DNA of 64,000 nt. It comes from Roseomonas sp. Lineage in GTDB: Bacteria > Pseudomonadota > Alphaproteobacteria > Acetobacterales > Acetobacteraceae. The translations under genes were made by a program, and so were the position numbers. The notes under the pieces were generated by a model, which did no database searches, had not been told where the DNA came from, and saw only the letters and a list, made by a program, of their open reading frames with translations. Shown piece by piece: positions 9,248 through 18,688 of this stretch. The DNA lies in contig JADCFA010000002.1 in assembly GCA_020249775.1 (NCBI GenBank), forward strand, positions 206,672 to 270,671, read 5' to 3'. Position 1 is the stretch's first letter. Every line of letters begins with the position of its first letter.

Positions 9248-10041
9248 ATGCCCTGATGCGCGAATGGCAGCGCTTCACACCGATGGAACGCTTTACGCGC
9301 TGGGCGGTCTATTTCGTCCTGGTGATGGCGCTTGTCTGGGCGGTGCGCAGCGTTGAAATCATCCCGGAATTCCTGATTGATGCGCCCGAACAGATGCTTG
9401 ATCTTCTGGCGCGGATGTGGCCGCCTGATCTTGGGCATTATCATCCGGCGGTGCATCACGCGCTGGTGGAAACGCTCCATATCGCCTCACTCGGTACGCT
9501 ATTTTCCTTCATCTTCGCCGTGCCACTGGCTTTGCTCGCGGCGCGCAATATCTGCCCCTATCGCTGGCTGAATAGCCTCGCGCAATTGCTATTGGTGACA
9601 TCGCGTTCGGTGAATTCGCTTGTTTGGGCGCTTATCTTCGTGGCCATTTTCGGCCCCGGCGCCGCCGCTGGCACCTTCGCCATCGCCTTTCGCAGCATCG
9701 GTTTTGTCGGCAAGCTTCTGGCGGAAGCTTTGGAGGAAATCTCCCCCGGTCCGCTTGAGGCATTGAATGCTACAGGCGCGCCGACCAGCCATGTCCTGCT
9801 TAAAGGCGCCTGGCCGCAAATTGCGCCGGCCTTTTGGGGCGTGGCGCTATTCCGCTGGGATATCAATATCCGGGAAAGCGCGGTGCTGGGCCTGGTGGGC
9901 GCCGGCGGGATCGGCGTTGTGCTGGATGATGCGATCAATTTCTTCCAATGGGATCGGGTGGCGACGATCTTGCTTGCCATTCTTGTCATTGTCATTGTGG
10001 CGGAGATCATTGTCACGCGCCTGCGCAGCAAGTTGATTTGA
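9244..10041 (+). CDS. phnE: Phosphonate-type ABC permease PhnE, second copy
   Basis: Second PhnE-type permease, 265 aa, ATGA-overlapped with the first. Membrane segments surround the docking loop LAEALEEISPGPLEALNATGA; GLVGAGGIGVVLDDAINFFQ is the C-terminal signature. PhnE1/PhnE2 heteromers are known in phosphonate and phosphite importers. No C-P lyase, phosphonatase or PhnF-type regulator gene is in view, so the imported substrate is not proven. It is the last gene of the run. Confidence 0.88.
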   Translation: MNALMREWQRFTPMERFTRWAVYFVLVMALVWAVRSVEIIPEFLIDAPEQMLDLLARMWPPDLGHYHPAVHHALVETLHIASLGTLFSFIFAVPLALLAARNICPYRWLNSLAQLLLVTSRSVNSLVWALIFVAIFGPGAAAGTFAIAFRSIGFVGKLLAEALEEISPGPLEALNATGAPTSHVLLKGAWPQIAPAFWGVALFRWDINIRESAVLGLVGAGGIGVVLDDAINFFQWDRVATILLAILVIVIVAEIIVTRLRSKLI

Positions 10042-10193
10042 GGAAGAATTCGCCTGCTCTCATCGGCTTTCAAGCAAAATCAGAATTCTCATGATATCCG
10101 TTTTTGTCGTGGCTTCTTTTGGTGCCATTATCTACCTTATTGGAATGACGCGTTTGCGAGGAAGATGAGCTTTCGCATGACGCGGCAGAGTGG
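10042..10193. other. Intergenic spacer after phnE
   Basis: AT-richer than the flanking genes. No open frame with coding character and no terminator with a U-tract was found. It separates the plus-strand import operon from the convergent infC gene and leads into a dispersed palindromic repeat at 10194. Confidence 0.4.
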
Positions 10194-10229
10194 TTTTCGA
10201 GCCGCCAAGAGCTTCCCATTGGCTTAAAA
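10194..10229. repeat. Dispersed intergenic repeat, copy A
   Basis: Core TTTTCGAGCCGCCAAG, then a short spacer, then ATTGGCTTAAAA. The same core, with a better palindrome (CCAAGTG-ATTC-CACTTGG), occurs at 57894-57930, and a shorter relative is at 56527-56553. It lies between convergent genes, as expected for a REP-like or MITE-derived element. Confidence 0.6.
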
Positions 10230-10294
10230 ACGCTCTTGGTCAAAGGACAGGCATTCGCACGCCAATCGAATTCACGTGCCGGGGCAGGAAATGC

Positions 10295-10330
10295 CGCGCC
10301 TTGGCGCGTGATCCAAGCAAGAGGATCACG
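10295..10330 (-). terminator. Paired hairpins downstream of infC
   Basis: On the minus strand, 18 nt after the infC stop, CGTGATCC and GGATCACG form a perfect 8-bp stem (10307-10330). It abuts a second perfect stem, CGCGCC-TT-GGCGCG (10295-10308). No T-run follows, so this could be a factor-assisted terminator or an mRNA 3'-end stabiliser. Confidence 0.4.
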
Positions 10331-10347
10331 GCCGAGCCAAGAATTCC

Positions 10348-10893
10348 CTATTTTGGCGCCACCACCATCACCATTTGGCGATTTTCCAGCTTGGGCATTT
10401 GTTCGACCTTCACCAATTCAGTCAGGTCGTTGCGAATGCGTTCCAGCACCTTCACGCCCAATTCCTGGTGTGCCATTTCTCGCCCACGGAAGCGCAGCGT
10501 CACCTTCACCTTGTCGCCTTCGCCGATGAAGTTCTTCATCTGCTTCATCTTCACATCGTAATCATGGTCGTCAATATTCGGTCGAACCTTGATTTCCTTG
10601 ATTTCGACGACCTTCTGCTTCTTGCGCGCCTCATTCGCCTTTTTCTGCTGTTCGTATTTGTATTTCCCGTAATCCAGGATCTTGCAGACAGGCGGCACCG
10701 CGTTGGGTGAGATTTCCACCAGGTCAAGGCCAACATCGTAAGCGCGGATCAGCGCTTCGCGGGCGGACATGACGCCGATCATCTCTCCGCGGTCATCAAT
10801 CAGGCGGACCTGAGGGACGCGGATTTCATCATTGATACGCGGGCCTTCACGCGCGGGGGCCTGCGGGGCGGCGGGCATAGGGGGTCGAGCTAT
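10348..10893 (-). CDS. infC: Translation initiation factor IF-3
   Basis: Binds the 30S subunit, prevents premature subunit joining and checks the start codon-initiator tRNA match. Landmarks are [37 protein letters not shown], the basic linker [16 protein letters not shown] and the C-domain [13 protein letters not shown]. An ATG at 10878 is in frame, but the only good ribosome binding site (AGGAG, 10904-10900) is 21 nt from it and 6 nt from an in-frame ATA at 10893. ATA gives residues ARPP before MPAAP. A rare start codon is known for infC (AUU in E. coli), where it allows IF-3 to repress its own synthesis. It follows thrS on the same strand, the classical order. Confidence 0.9.
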   Translation of the reverse strand: MARPPMPAAPQAPAREGPRINDEIRVPQVRLIDDRGEMIGVMSAREALIRAYDVGLDLVEISPNAVPPVCKILDYGKYKYEQQKKANEARKKQKVVEIKEIKVRPNIDDHDYDVKMKQMKNFIGEGDKVKVTLRFRGREMAHQELGVKVLERIRNDLTELVKVEQMPKLENRQMVMVVAPK

Positions 10894-10904
10894 GGTACTC
10901 TCCT
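10894..10904 (-). promoter_or_regulatory. infC ribosome binding site pointing to an ATA start
   Basis: AGGAG read on the minus strand (10904-10900), with 6 nt to ATA 10893-10891 but 21 nt to the first ATG at 10878. This spacing decides the start codon and implies IF-3-dependent discrimination against its own message. Confidence 0.65.
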
Positions 10905-10941
10905 GTCGTGGTTGTCAGAATGACGCATGTATGGGCTTTTG

Positions 10942-10988
10942 GGGCGCCTGCTGCAAGTTTCGGTTGTGGCCCGCGGCCCCAGGCGCCC
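10942..10988. promoter_or_regulatory. Long inverted repeat between thrS and infC
   Basis: GGGCGCCTG (10942-10950) and CAGGCGCCC (10980-10988) are perfect 9-bp complements around a 29-nt loop. The element lies in the thrS-infC gap, upstream of the infC ribosome binding site on the minus strand. On the plus strand it is followed by TATTTTT but no plus-strand gene precedes it. It may be a processing or attenuation site between the two cistrons; function is a guess. Confidence 0.35.
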
Positions 10989-11009
10989 TATTTTTCCGCG
11001 ACTGTGGCA

Positions 11010-12944
11010 TCAGGCCCGCAAATCCGGCGGCGTCGCTTCGGCGGCCAGCAAGGCCACCGCATCGGCCAACTTCAGCGTTTCCTGATCCCGCCCCGGCAGG
11101 CGGCGAAGCACGATCGTGCCTTCCTCAGCCTCACGCCGGCCAATCACGGCCAGCACAGGCACGCGCTGGTCAATGTGATCCACCACCTTGCGGTTGATTT
11201 TCTCATTCCGGAGGTCAAGCGAAACCGCCACCCCGGCCTTTTGCAAAGCGGCCGCCGCCTGGCGCGCGAAGGGGGCGGCCTCATCCACAATGGTCGCCAC
11301 CACCACCTGCACGGGGGCCAGCCAAAGCGGGAAGCGCCCCGCATGTTCTTCGATCAAAATACCCAGGAAGCGCTCAAACGACCCCAGAATGGCCCGATGC
11401 AGCATGACCGGGCGGCGGCGGGCGCCATCTTCCGCGACATATTCGGCATCCAGCCGCTCCGGCAGTACAAAATCCACCTGCAACGTGCCGCATTGCCAAT
11501 CCCGGCCAATCGCATCGCGCAGCACGAATTCCAGTTTGGGGCCATAGAAGGCGCCCTCGCCAGGGTTCAATTCATACTCAACGCCGGCGATGCGGCAGGC
11601 ATCCTTCAGCGCGCCTTCCGCCTGATCCCAAACCGCATCCGTGCCCGCGCGCCGCGCCGGGCGGTCAGAGAATTTCACACGGAATTCGGTGAAGCCGAAA
11701 TCACGATAGATGGAAGACAGCAGCGCCACAAAGCGCACCGTCTCATCGGCGATTTGTTCTTCGGCGCAGAAGATATGCGCATCATCCTGGGTGAAGGCCC
11801 GCACCCGCATGATGCCATGCAAGGCGCCCGAGGGTTCATAGCGATGGCAGGACCCGAATTCGGCCATGCGCAAGGGCAATTCACGATAGGATCGCAGGCC
11901 CTGATTGAAAATCTGCACATGGCAGGGGCAATTCATCGGCTTTAATGCCAGCACGCGATCCTTTTCATCTTCGTCCTCCACGCGGGCCACAAACATGTTT
12001 TCGCGGAATTTTTCCCAATGGCCGGAAGCTTCCCAAAGCTTGCGATCCACGAGCTGCGGCGTCTTCACTTCCTGATAATCGGCGATATCCAGCCGCCGCC
12101 GCATATAGGCTTCCACGGTGCGATAAAGCCGCCAGCCCTTGGGGTGCCAGAAGACCGAGCCCACCGCCTCATCCTGGAGGTGAAACAGCCCCATTTCCTT
12201 GCCGATCTTGCGGTGGTCGCGCTTTTCCGCTTCTTCCAACTGCAATAAATAGGCGTCGAGTTCCTTCTGGTCACGCCAGGCAGTGCCGTAAATCCGGCTC
12301 AGCATGGCGTTGCGATGATCACCACGCCAATAGGCGCCGGCCACTTTCATCAGCTTGAAGGCGGTGCCGATATCGCCGGTGCCGCGCATATGCGGGCCAC
12401 GGCAAAGATCCGTCCAGGCGCCTTGCTTGTAGATGCTGATGATCTCAGACTTCGGTAGATCCTGGATCAGTTCCGCCTTGTAGCGTTCGCCCTTGGCGGT
12501 GAAGAAGCGGATCGCGTCCTCCCGGTCCCATTCTTCGCGCACAAAGACATCATTGCGCGCGATGATTTCGCGCATCTTGGCTTCGATGGCGGCGAAATCC
12601 TCGGGCTTGAAGGGCTCATTCCGGGCGAAATCATAATAGAAGCCGTTTTCAATCGAAGGGCCGATGGTGACCTGCGTGCCCGGATAAAGCGCCTGCACCG
12701 CTTCCGCCAGCACATGGGCGCAATCATGGCGGATCATCTCCAACGCTTCGGGATCGCGCCGCGTGATGAAGCGCAGCTTCGCATCCTTTTCGATGGTCGC
12801 GGAAAGATCGCGCAGCTTGCCATCCACTTCCATGGCGAGCGCTGCCTTGGCGAGGCCAGGGCCAATCGCCGCCGCGATAGTGGTGCCCGTCACCGCGCCG
12901 TCAAAGTGGCGGATGGAACCATCGGGCAGGGTAATCGCGGGCAT
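11010..12944 (-). CDS. thrS: Threonyl-tRNA synthetase
   Basis: Charges tRNA-Thr, 644 aa, full length. It has an N-terminal TGS domain (about 1-62), an editing/SAD-type domain with [12 protein letters not shown] (about 72), a class II core (motif 2 near [20 protein letters not shown]) and a C-terminal anticodon-binding domain from about 540. The zinc Cys is in [10 protein letters not shown]; His ligands follow in the core. It is the first gene of the thrS-infC unit. No T-box or obvious operator-like leader was recognised upstream. Confidence 0.97.
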   Translation of the reverse strand: MPAITLPDGSIRHFDGAVTGTTIAAAIGPGLAKAALAMEVDGKLRDLSATIEKDAKLRFITRRDPEALEMIRHDCAHVLAEAVQALYPGTQVTIGPSIENGFYYDFARNEPFKPEDFAAIEAKMREIIARNDVFVREEWDREDAIRFFTAKGERYKAELIQDLPKSEIISIYKQGAWTDLCRGPHMRGTGDIGTAFKLMKVAGAYWRGDHRNAMLSRIYGTAWRDQKELDAYLLQLEEAEKRDHRKIGKEMGLFHLQDEAVGSVFWHPKGWRLYRTVEAYMRRRLDIADYQEVKTPQLVDRKLWEASGHWEKFRENMFVARVEDEDEKDRVLALKPMNCPCHVQIFNQGLRSYRELPLRMAEFGSCHRYEPSGALHGIMRVRAFTQDDAHIFCAEEQIADETVRFVALLSSIYRDFGFTEFRVKFSDRPARRAGTDAVWDQAEGALKDACRIAGVEYELNPGEGAFYGPKLEFVLRDAIGRDWQCGTLQVDFVLPERLDAEYVAEDGARRRPVMLHRAILGSFERFLGILIEEHAGRFPLWLAPVQVVVATIVDEAAPFARQAAAALQKAGVAVSLDLRNEKINRKVVDHIDQRVPVLAVIGRREAEEGTIVLRRLPGRDQETLKLADAVALLAAEATPPDLRA

Positions 12945-13001
12945 GAACAGCGTCCTATGGGTTGCAGAAGGGCCGGACCATGGGCAGAGGCCCCTTCCGG
13001 G

Positions 13002-13928
13002 TCAAGCCATTGCGGCGGGTTGATTGATCAATTCCTGAAGCGCGGCCTCTACGTCAGCCAGCTTCAGGGCCGCAAGCGGGTGGCGGCGCAGCACCGCCAC
13101 GCAGGGGCCGCGCGGGGCGCAAAGCGCGGGGTCGCTATCTTCACCAAACAGCGCCAGCGTCGGGCAGCCAGCCACGGCGGCGAGATGCGTCGGGCCCGTG
13201 TCGTTGCCGATGCAAAAGGCAGCGCGCCGCGCCAAGGCGGCGATATCAGCGAAGCTCGTTTTGCCCGTCAGGTCGCGTGCGCTGGGGGCCGCTTGAGTGA
13301 TGGCAGCACCAAGGCCGACCTCAGCCGGGCCACCCAGGATCACGGCGGGGATATCGAGCCCCGCCGCCAAGGCGCCGAAGTTTTCAACCGGCCAACGCTT
13401 GGCCGGCCTTCCGGGGGAGGCGCCTGGGATCAGCAGCGCAAAACGCTCCGGCATGGCAAAGCGCGTGATATCCGCAGCTAGCCAAGTGAGTTCAGGGGCC
13501 GGGAAATGGCTGATCCCGGCCATTGCCAATTGCTCCCGCTGGCGTTCCACCGTGTGCATGAAATCGCGCTGCGGATTGGCATGCGGGTGGGACGCGCCGG
13601 CGGCAATGCCGGACCATTCCGCGCTGCGCCCAGCAAGCCAGCGGTAGCGCGAAGACCGGTCCGAAGTCTGCAAATCATAAACGCGGTCAAACCGCGCCGC
13701 GCGCAATTGTCGCGCCAGCGCCCAAAGCGCGGCCAACCCCCTTGGCCGGCCATTCTCCCAAACCTGGTCAAACCAGGGCGCCTGGCGCGCCAGGGGGGCG
13801 AAGGGCGGCGTGGTCAGCAGGGTGATCTCGGCGCCCGGATGATGCGCCCTGATCGCCGCAAAAGGCCCGAAAGCCTGGGCGAAATCCCCAAGCGCGCCCA
13901 GCTTGATCACCAGGATGCGCGACCTCAT
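13002..13928 (-). CDS. Glycosyltransferase family 9 (heptosyltransferase-like)
   Basis: 308 aa, GT9 fold. The N-terminal Rossmann start is RILVIKLGALGDFAQAFGP, as in WaaC/WaaF-type heptosyltransferases, with the usual motif Asp in GALGD. The C-terminal nucleotide-sugar site reads CIGNDTGPTHLAAVAGCPTLALFG, the GT9 signature. Members transfer ADP-heptose or related sugars onto lipopolysaccharide core at the inner face of the cytoplasmic membrane. It overlaps the upstream GT4 gene by ATGA, so the two are probably co-translated and act on the same glycan. The exact acceptor is unknown. Confidence 0.88.
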   Translation of the reverse strand: MRSRILVIKLGALGDFAQAFGPFAAIRAHHPGAEITLLTTPPFAPLARQAPWFDQVWENGRPRGLAALWALARQLRAARFDRVYDLQTSDRSSRYRWLAGRSAEWSGIAAGASHPHANPQRDFMHTVERQREQLAMAGISHFPAPELTWLAADITRFAMPERFALLIPGASPGRPAKRWPVENFGALAAGLDIPAVILGGPAEVGLGAAITQAAPSARDLTGKTSFADIAALARRAAFCIGNDTGPTHLAAVAGCPTLALFGEDSDPALCAPRGPCVAVLRRHPLAALKLADVEAALQELINQPAAMA

Positions 13929-15058
13929 CCGATCAATTCCCGATAAACGGCAATGGTCGCTGCCTGCATAGCTTGCGTCGTATAGCCTGACAGCACTGCC
14001 GCCCGTGCCCTGGCGCCAAGGGCGGCGCGTTCGGCGGGTGGAAGGGCCAGCGCCTTGCTGATGGCTTCTGCAAGTGCCGCGGCATCGCCGGGCGGGATGC
14101 GCCAGCCGGTGATGCCTTCGGCCACGGTTTCGCGCGGCGCGCCAAGGTCACTTGCGATCACCGGCCGCGCCATGGCCTGGGCTTCGATCACGGTGCGGCC
14201 AAAGGCTTCCGCATCGGTCGAGGCATGCACCACCACATCCGCGAGCATAAGCGCCGCCGGCATGTCATTGGCGTGGCCCACCAGCCGCACGCGGTCTTTC
14301 AGCCCCAGGCTTTCGATGCGCGCCAGCAATTCCCCCTTGAAGGCCGGGCGTTCTTCCGCGTCACCCACCAACAGGGCAAGCGAATCGCCCGGCACCCGCG
14401 CCATGGCCTCCACCAGCACCATCTGGCCCTTCCAGCGGGTCACACGCGCCGGCAGCATGATGATCGGCGGGCCTTCCGGCAGCCCCCATGCGGCGCGCAG
14501 TTTTTCGCGCCTTTCGGCGCTGACCTGCGCAGGGTCAAAACGCCTTGGGTCCACCCCGCGCGGGATCACGCGCAAGCGGGCTTCCGCTACGCCATGCCGG
14601 GCGCGGATCAGATCGGCGATGAAATGGCTAATCGCAATCACGCGATCCCCTCGCGCCATCACGGAATTATAAAAGCGCTTGCCAGGAAAGCCCTCATTAT
14701 AGGCGCCGTGATAGGTGGTGACGAAGGGTAGCCCCGCGCGCCTTGCCGCCATCAGTGCTGACCAGGCGGGCGCGCGGGAACGCGCATGGATTAGCGCCAC
14801 ACCTTCCGCCCGCACCAGCGCGGCAAGGGCGCCCGCATTGCGCCAAAGGGCGAAGGGCGATTTGGCCGTCAGCGGCAGGGTGAGGTGCCTGGCCCCCAAG
14901 GCTTCAAGCGCCGGCACCATCTCCCCGCCCGCGGAGGCCACAATGGCGCGAAAGCCGGCGGCGATCTGCGCCTCGGCAATCTCCAGCGTGCCGCGCTCCA
15001 CGCCCCCCGAACGGAGCGCAGGCAGCACCTGCAATAGGGCGAGGGGTGGGCCGGACAT
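13925..15058 (-). CDS. Glycosyltransferase family 4
   Basis: 377 aa, GT-B fold. The N-terminal acceptor domain begins VLPALRSGGVERGTLEIA, typical of GT4 enzymes acting on cell-surface polysaccharide or LPS. The C-terminal donor domain has ARVTRWKGQMVLVEAM and the retaining-type EX7E region near EAFGRTVIEAQAMARPVIAS. It overlaps the GT9 gene by four bases. Both genes probably serve LPS core or an outer polysaccharide. Confidence 0.88.
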   Translation of the reverse strand: MSGPPLALLQVLPALRSGGVERGTLEIAEAQIAAGFRAIVASAGGEMVPALEALGARHLTLPLTAKSPFALWRNAGALAALVRAEGVALIHARSRAPAWSALMAARRAGLPFVTTYHGAYNEGFPGKRFYNSVMARGDRVIAISHFIADLIRARHGVAEARLRVIPRGVDPRRFDPAQVSAERREKLRAAWGLPEGPPIIMLPARVTRWKGQMVLVEAMARVPGDSLALLVGDAEERPAFKGELLARIESLGLKDRVRLVGHANDMPAALMLADVVVHASTDAEAFGRTVIEAQAMARPVIASDLGAPRETVAEGITGWRIPPGDAAALAEAISKALALPPAERAALGARARAAVLSGYTTQAMQAATIAVYRELIG

Positions 15059-15148
15059 GGCGCAGGGTTAGCGCGGAACGGCGCTAAGGGCGAATTTTGC
15101 CGGCACAAAACCCTTGCCCGCAGCGCGCCGCTTCGGCATTTGGGGGGG

Positions 15149-15493
15149 GTGACGCTCTATTTCACCGCCATGGTGCTGCTTTCGATCGGCGCCTTCATCC
15201 ATTCCAAAAGCCCGGCACCCGAAATGCGCCCGGCTTCCGAAGCCGCTTCCGAGGCTTGGCGCTGGCTTGCCCGTGCCACACTGGTCGCCTGGATGGCGCT
15301 GATTGTCTGGGGCTTTCGCGAATTGCATTGGTCCCAGCCGATTGCCGCCGTGATGCTTTCGCTGGCGGGCAATGGCATTATTGCCATGCGCGGCCCGCGC
15401 AATGCCTGGCCGATGCTGTCCATGCTGTTCTGCGCGCTGGGTCTGGCGGCGGCCTCGATTATCCTGATCGAGGGGATTGGCCCAACCGGTTAA
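15149..15493 (+). CDS. Small integral membrane protein
   Basis: About 114 aa. Four hydrophobic segments are visible (YFTAMVLLSIGAF, an Ala/Trp-rich stretch ending VAWMALIVWGF, the AAVMLSLAGNGII block, and the C-terminal SMLFCALGLAAASIILI). Start uncertain: TTG 15140, GTG 15149 and ATG 15170 are all in frame and none has a good ribosome binding site. Its end overlaps the end of rnd on the other strand. I do not recognise the family. Confidence 0.6.
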   Translation: MTLYFTAMVLLSIGAFIHSKSPAPEMRPASEAASEAWRWLARATLVAWMALIVWGFRELHWSQPIAAVMLSLAGNGIIAMRGPRNAWPMLSMLFCALGLAAASIILIEGIGPTG

Positions 15494-16689
15494 CCTGCGG
15501 GGATCAGCTTCACCCGCCTGCCATCCACCCCAAGCGCCAATTTGCCGGAACGCAGCGCCAAAGCGGCCTCACCAAAAACTTCCCGCCGCCAGCCATGCAG
15601 CGCCGGCACATCATCCTGCCCGCTGGCCAGCTTTTCCAAATCATCGCCGGATGCCAGCAGGCGCGGCGCCACATCATGCTCCTCGGACTTGGCGGCCAGC
15701 AGCACCTTCAACAGGGCCACCAGCGCAGGGGATGGCGGCGGGCCTGCCTTTTCCTTCTGCAATTGAGGCAGTTCTTCTTCGCGCAGCGCGCGCGCCTGGC
15801 GGATGGCCGCAAGCAGGCTCTCACCGCTTTTGCCTTTGGCAAAGTTTTCCGAAATGCCGCGAGCGCGGGCCAATTCCTGCGGGCTATCGGGCATGGTGGC
15901 GGCGATTTCGAGCAGCGTATCATCCTTCACCAGCCGCTGGCGCGGGATATTGATGCGCTGGGCCTCACGCTCACGCCAGGCGGCGATGGCGCGCAAAACG
16001 CCGAGAAACCGCCGGTTGGAGGTGCGCGGGCGAAGCTTTTCCCAGGCCGAGTCGGGGTCGGTCAAATAGGTCGCGGGATCGGCCAGGGCAGCCATTTCCT
16101 GCCCCACCCAGGCCAACCGGCCTTCCCGTTCCAGGCGCAAAGTGAGGGAGACAAAAATCTTGCGCAAATGCGTCACATCCGCCGCCGCATAGGCCAATTG
16201 GCTTTCGGATAAGGGCCGCGCGGACCAATCGCTGAAGCGATGGGCCTTATCGATCTGCACCCCGGCCAGCGACCGGCAGAGCGAATCATAGGACGCCTGA
16301 TCCCCGAAACCGGCCACCATGGCGGCGATTTGGGTATCAAAAATAGGGTAGGGCACGGCGCCGAATTTCAGCAGAAAAATTTCCACATCCTGCCGGGCAG
16401 CGTGGAAGACCTTCACCACCGAAGGCAGCGCCAGCAATTCGCCGAGCGGACCAAGATCGAGCCCCGGCGCCAGGGCATCTACCTCCGCAACCTCATCCTG
16501 GCCGGCCAATTGGACCAGGCAGAGCTCCGGCCAATAGGTGCGTTCACGCATGAATTCCGTATCCACGGTGATGAAGGGCTCATGTTTCAGCCTTTCGCAC
16601 AGCGCGGCGAGGCTGCCTGTATCGGTGATCAGGGCGGGGTTCTGGTCGGCTGCCGGGGCGGCATGGCGGCGGTTCATGAGCGTTTTCAT
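15490..16689 (-). CDS. rnd: Ribonuclease D
   Basis: 3'-5' exoribonuclease acting on tRNA precursors and other structured RNAs, 399 aa. The DEDD exonuclease domain opens with ITVDTEFMRERTYWPELCLVQL; later catalytic blocks are VFHAARQDVEIF and YAAADVTHLRKIF. An HRDC domain follows (around RGISENFAKGKSGESLL). An in-frame ATG at 16674 is an alternative start. Monocistronic and divergent from aspS. Confidence 0.93.
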   Translation of the reverse strand: MKTLMNRRHAAPAADQNPALITDTGSLAALCERLKHEPFITVDTEFMRERTYWPELCLVQLAGQDEVAEVDALAPGLDLGPLGELLALPSVVKVFHAARQDVEIFLLKFGAVPYPIFDTQIAAMVAGFGDQASYDSLCRSLAGVQIDKAHRFSDWSARPLSESQLAYAAADVTHLRKIFVSLTLRLEREGRLAWVGQEMAALADPATYLTDPDSAWEKLRPRTSNRRFLGVLRAIAAWREREAQRINIPRQRLVKDDTLLEIAATMPDSPQELARARGISENFAKGKSGESLLAAIRQARALREEELPQLQKEKAGPPPSPALVALLKVLLAAKSEEHDVAPRLLASGDDLEKLASGQDDVPALHGWRREVFGEAALALRSGKLALGVDGRRVKLIPAG

Positions 16690-16787
16690 ACAGGGGCACC
16701 GGGCCCCGGGAAAGCGGTGGGGTTGACAGAAACCTATCCCTGAGGCGCTTTCCCCCGCCTTTCCCGCCCTGAGGATGAATTTTCGCC

Positions 16788-18593
16788 ATGCATGCCTATC
16801 GTACCCATCATTGCGGCGCGCTCCGCGCCACCGATGCCGGCTCCACCGCCCGGCTTTCCGGCTGGGTGCACCGCAAGCGCGACCATGGCGGCTTGCTGTT
16901 CATTGATTTGCGCGACCATTACGGCATGACGCAATGCGTGGTGGCGCAGGGTTCGCCCGTGCTGAAGCTGCTTGAAGAACTCCGTCCCGAAAGCGTGATT
17001 ACGGTCACCGGCGATGTGGTGCCGCGTGAGGCCGGCACGGTGAATGCCAAGCTGCCGACAGGTGAGATTGAACTGCGCGTGCGTGAGGTTGCCGTGCAAT
17101 CAGCCGCCGAAGTGCTGCCGATTCAAGTTGCGGGTGATGCGGAATTCCCCGAGGAATTGCGCCTGCGTTATCGCTTTTTGGATTTGCGGCGCGACCGCCA
17201 GCATCGCAACCTGATGCTGAGGAGCCAGGTGATTTCTTCCATTCGGCGGCGGATGATTGATCAGGGTTTCACCGAATTCCAAACTCCGATCCTGACCGCA
17301 TCAAGCCCCGAAGGCGCGCGCGACTTTTTGGTCCCCGCACGCCTGCATCCGGGAAAATTCTATGCGCTGCCGCAGGCACCGCAGCAATTCAAGCAGCTAT
17401 GCATGGTGGCGGGGTTTGATCGCTACTTCCAGATCGCGCCCTGCTTCCGTGATGAGGCGTCGCGCGCGGATCGTTCCCCCGGCGAATTCTACCAGCTTGA
17501 TTTCGAAATGTCCTTCGTGACGCAGGAAGATGTCTTCGCCGCGATTGAACCCGTGCTGGCTGGCGTGTTTGAGGAATTTTCTGATTGGACCGGCACGAAG
17601 CGCGCCGTGACGCCCGCACCCTTCCCGCGCATCCCCTATCAGCAGGCAATGCTGGAATATGGTTCGGACAAGCCGGATTTACGTAACCCCCTGAAGATCA
17701 CTGATGCCAGCGCGCATTTCACGGGTGGCGGCTTTGGCTTGTTCGCGAAAGTCACCGCGTCGGGTGGCGTGGTGCGCGCCATCCCTGCGCCGGGGGCGGC
17801 TGGTCGGCCACGGTCCTTCTTTGATGGGTTGAATGAATGGGCGCGTGCCGAAGGCCAGGGCGGGCTTGGCTATATCGCCTGGGATGCGGATGGCGCGAAG
17901 GGGCCGATTGCGAAGAACCTGGAAGCCGATCGTGTGGCCGCCATTGCCGCCGCTTGCGGGCTTGGCGCGGGCGATGCGGTGTTCTTTGTCGCGAATAAGG
18001 AAGCGGAAGCCGCGAAATTCTCGGGCGCGGTGCGCAACCGCATCGGGCGTGATCTCGGCTTGCTTGAAGAAAACGCCTATCGCTTCTGCTGGGTGACAGA
18101 TTTCCCGATGTATGAACGGAACGAAGATACCGGCCAGATCGAATTCAGCCATAACCCGTTTTCCATGCCGCAAGGCGGGCTGGAAGCGCTCAATTCCATG
18201 GACCCCTTGGACATCAAGGCTTTCCAATATGACATTGTTTGCAACGGGATTGAGCTATCATCGGGCGCCATCCGCAATCATCGCCCAGATATCATGATCC
18301 GCGCCTTTGAAATCGCAGGCTATCCGGCGGAAGAGGTGGAGCATCGCTTCGGCGGCATGCTGAATGCCTTCCGCTATGGCGCGCCGCCGCATGGTGGTTC
18401 GGCACCCGGGATTGACCGGATTGTGATGCTGATCGCCGATGAACCCGCGATCCGTGAGGTGATCCTGTTCCCGATGAACCAGCAGGCTGAGGATTTGATG
18501 ATGGGCGCCCCGGCCCGCGTGCCGCCGGAACGACTCAAGGAATTGCACATCAAGCTCGATCTGCCGCCGGTGAAGGGTGGCAAGCCGGGCTGA
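16788..18593 (+). CDS. aspS: Aspartyl-tRNA synthetase
   Basis: Bacterial-type class IIb synthetase, 601 aa. The N-terminal OB-fold anticodon domain contains [24 protein letters not shown]. The core carries motif 2 ([23 protein letters not shown]), the GAD insert in the middle, and motif 3 [17 protein letters not shown]. In bacteria lacking AsnRS this enzyme may also make Asp-tRNA(Asn) for GatCAB; the window does not show which. Confidence 0.97.
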   Translation: MHAYRTHHCGALRATDAGSTARLSGWVHRKRDHGGLLFIDLRDHYGMTQCVVAQGSPVLKLLEELRPESVITVTGDVVPREAGTVNAKLPTGEIELRVREVAVQSAAEVLPIQVAGDAEFPEELRLRYRFLDLRRDRQHRNLMLRSQVISSIRRRMIDQGFTEFQTPILTASSPEGARDFLVPARLHPGKFYALPQAPQQFKQLCMVAGFDRYFQIAPCFRDEASRADRSPGEFYQLDFEMSFVTQEDVFAAIEPVLAGVFEEFSDWTGTKRAVTPAPFPRIPYQQAMLEYGSDKPDLRNPLKITDASAHFTGGGFGLFAKVTASGGVVRAIPAPGAAGRPRSFFDGLNEWARAEGQGGLGYIAWDADGAKGPIAKNLEADRVAAIAAACGLGAGDAVFFVANKEAEAAKFSGAVRNRIGRDLGLLEENAYRFCWVTDFPMYERNEDTGQIEFSHNPFSMPQGGLEALNSMDPLDIKAFQYDIVCNGIELSSGAIRNHRPDIMIRAFEIAGYPAEEVEHRFGGMLNAFRYGAPPHGGSAPGIDRIVMLIADEPAIREVILFPMNQQAEDLMMGAPARVPPERLKELHIKLDLPPVKGGKPG

Positions 18594-18688
18594 TCCCCGG
18601 CCGTAAAATTTTCTTGTGAAAGATCAAGTCTGACCCGCCGGAATCGGCTATGTTAGAGGAAGGCGGTCTTTGCCGCCCGGAGTATCCG

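Noticed and set aside
10938..10995. Plus-strand Rho-independent terminator (stem followed by TATTTTT)
   Set aside because: No plus-strand gene precedes it; it lies between two minus-strand genes, so it is listed only as an inverted repeat.
10908..11945. Plus-strand open frame of 345 codons
   Set aside because: Antisense shadow of thrS.
15097..16212. Plus-strand open frame of 371 codons
   Set aside because: Antisense to rnd, no family features.
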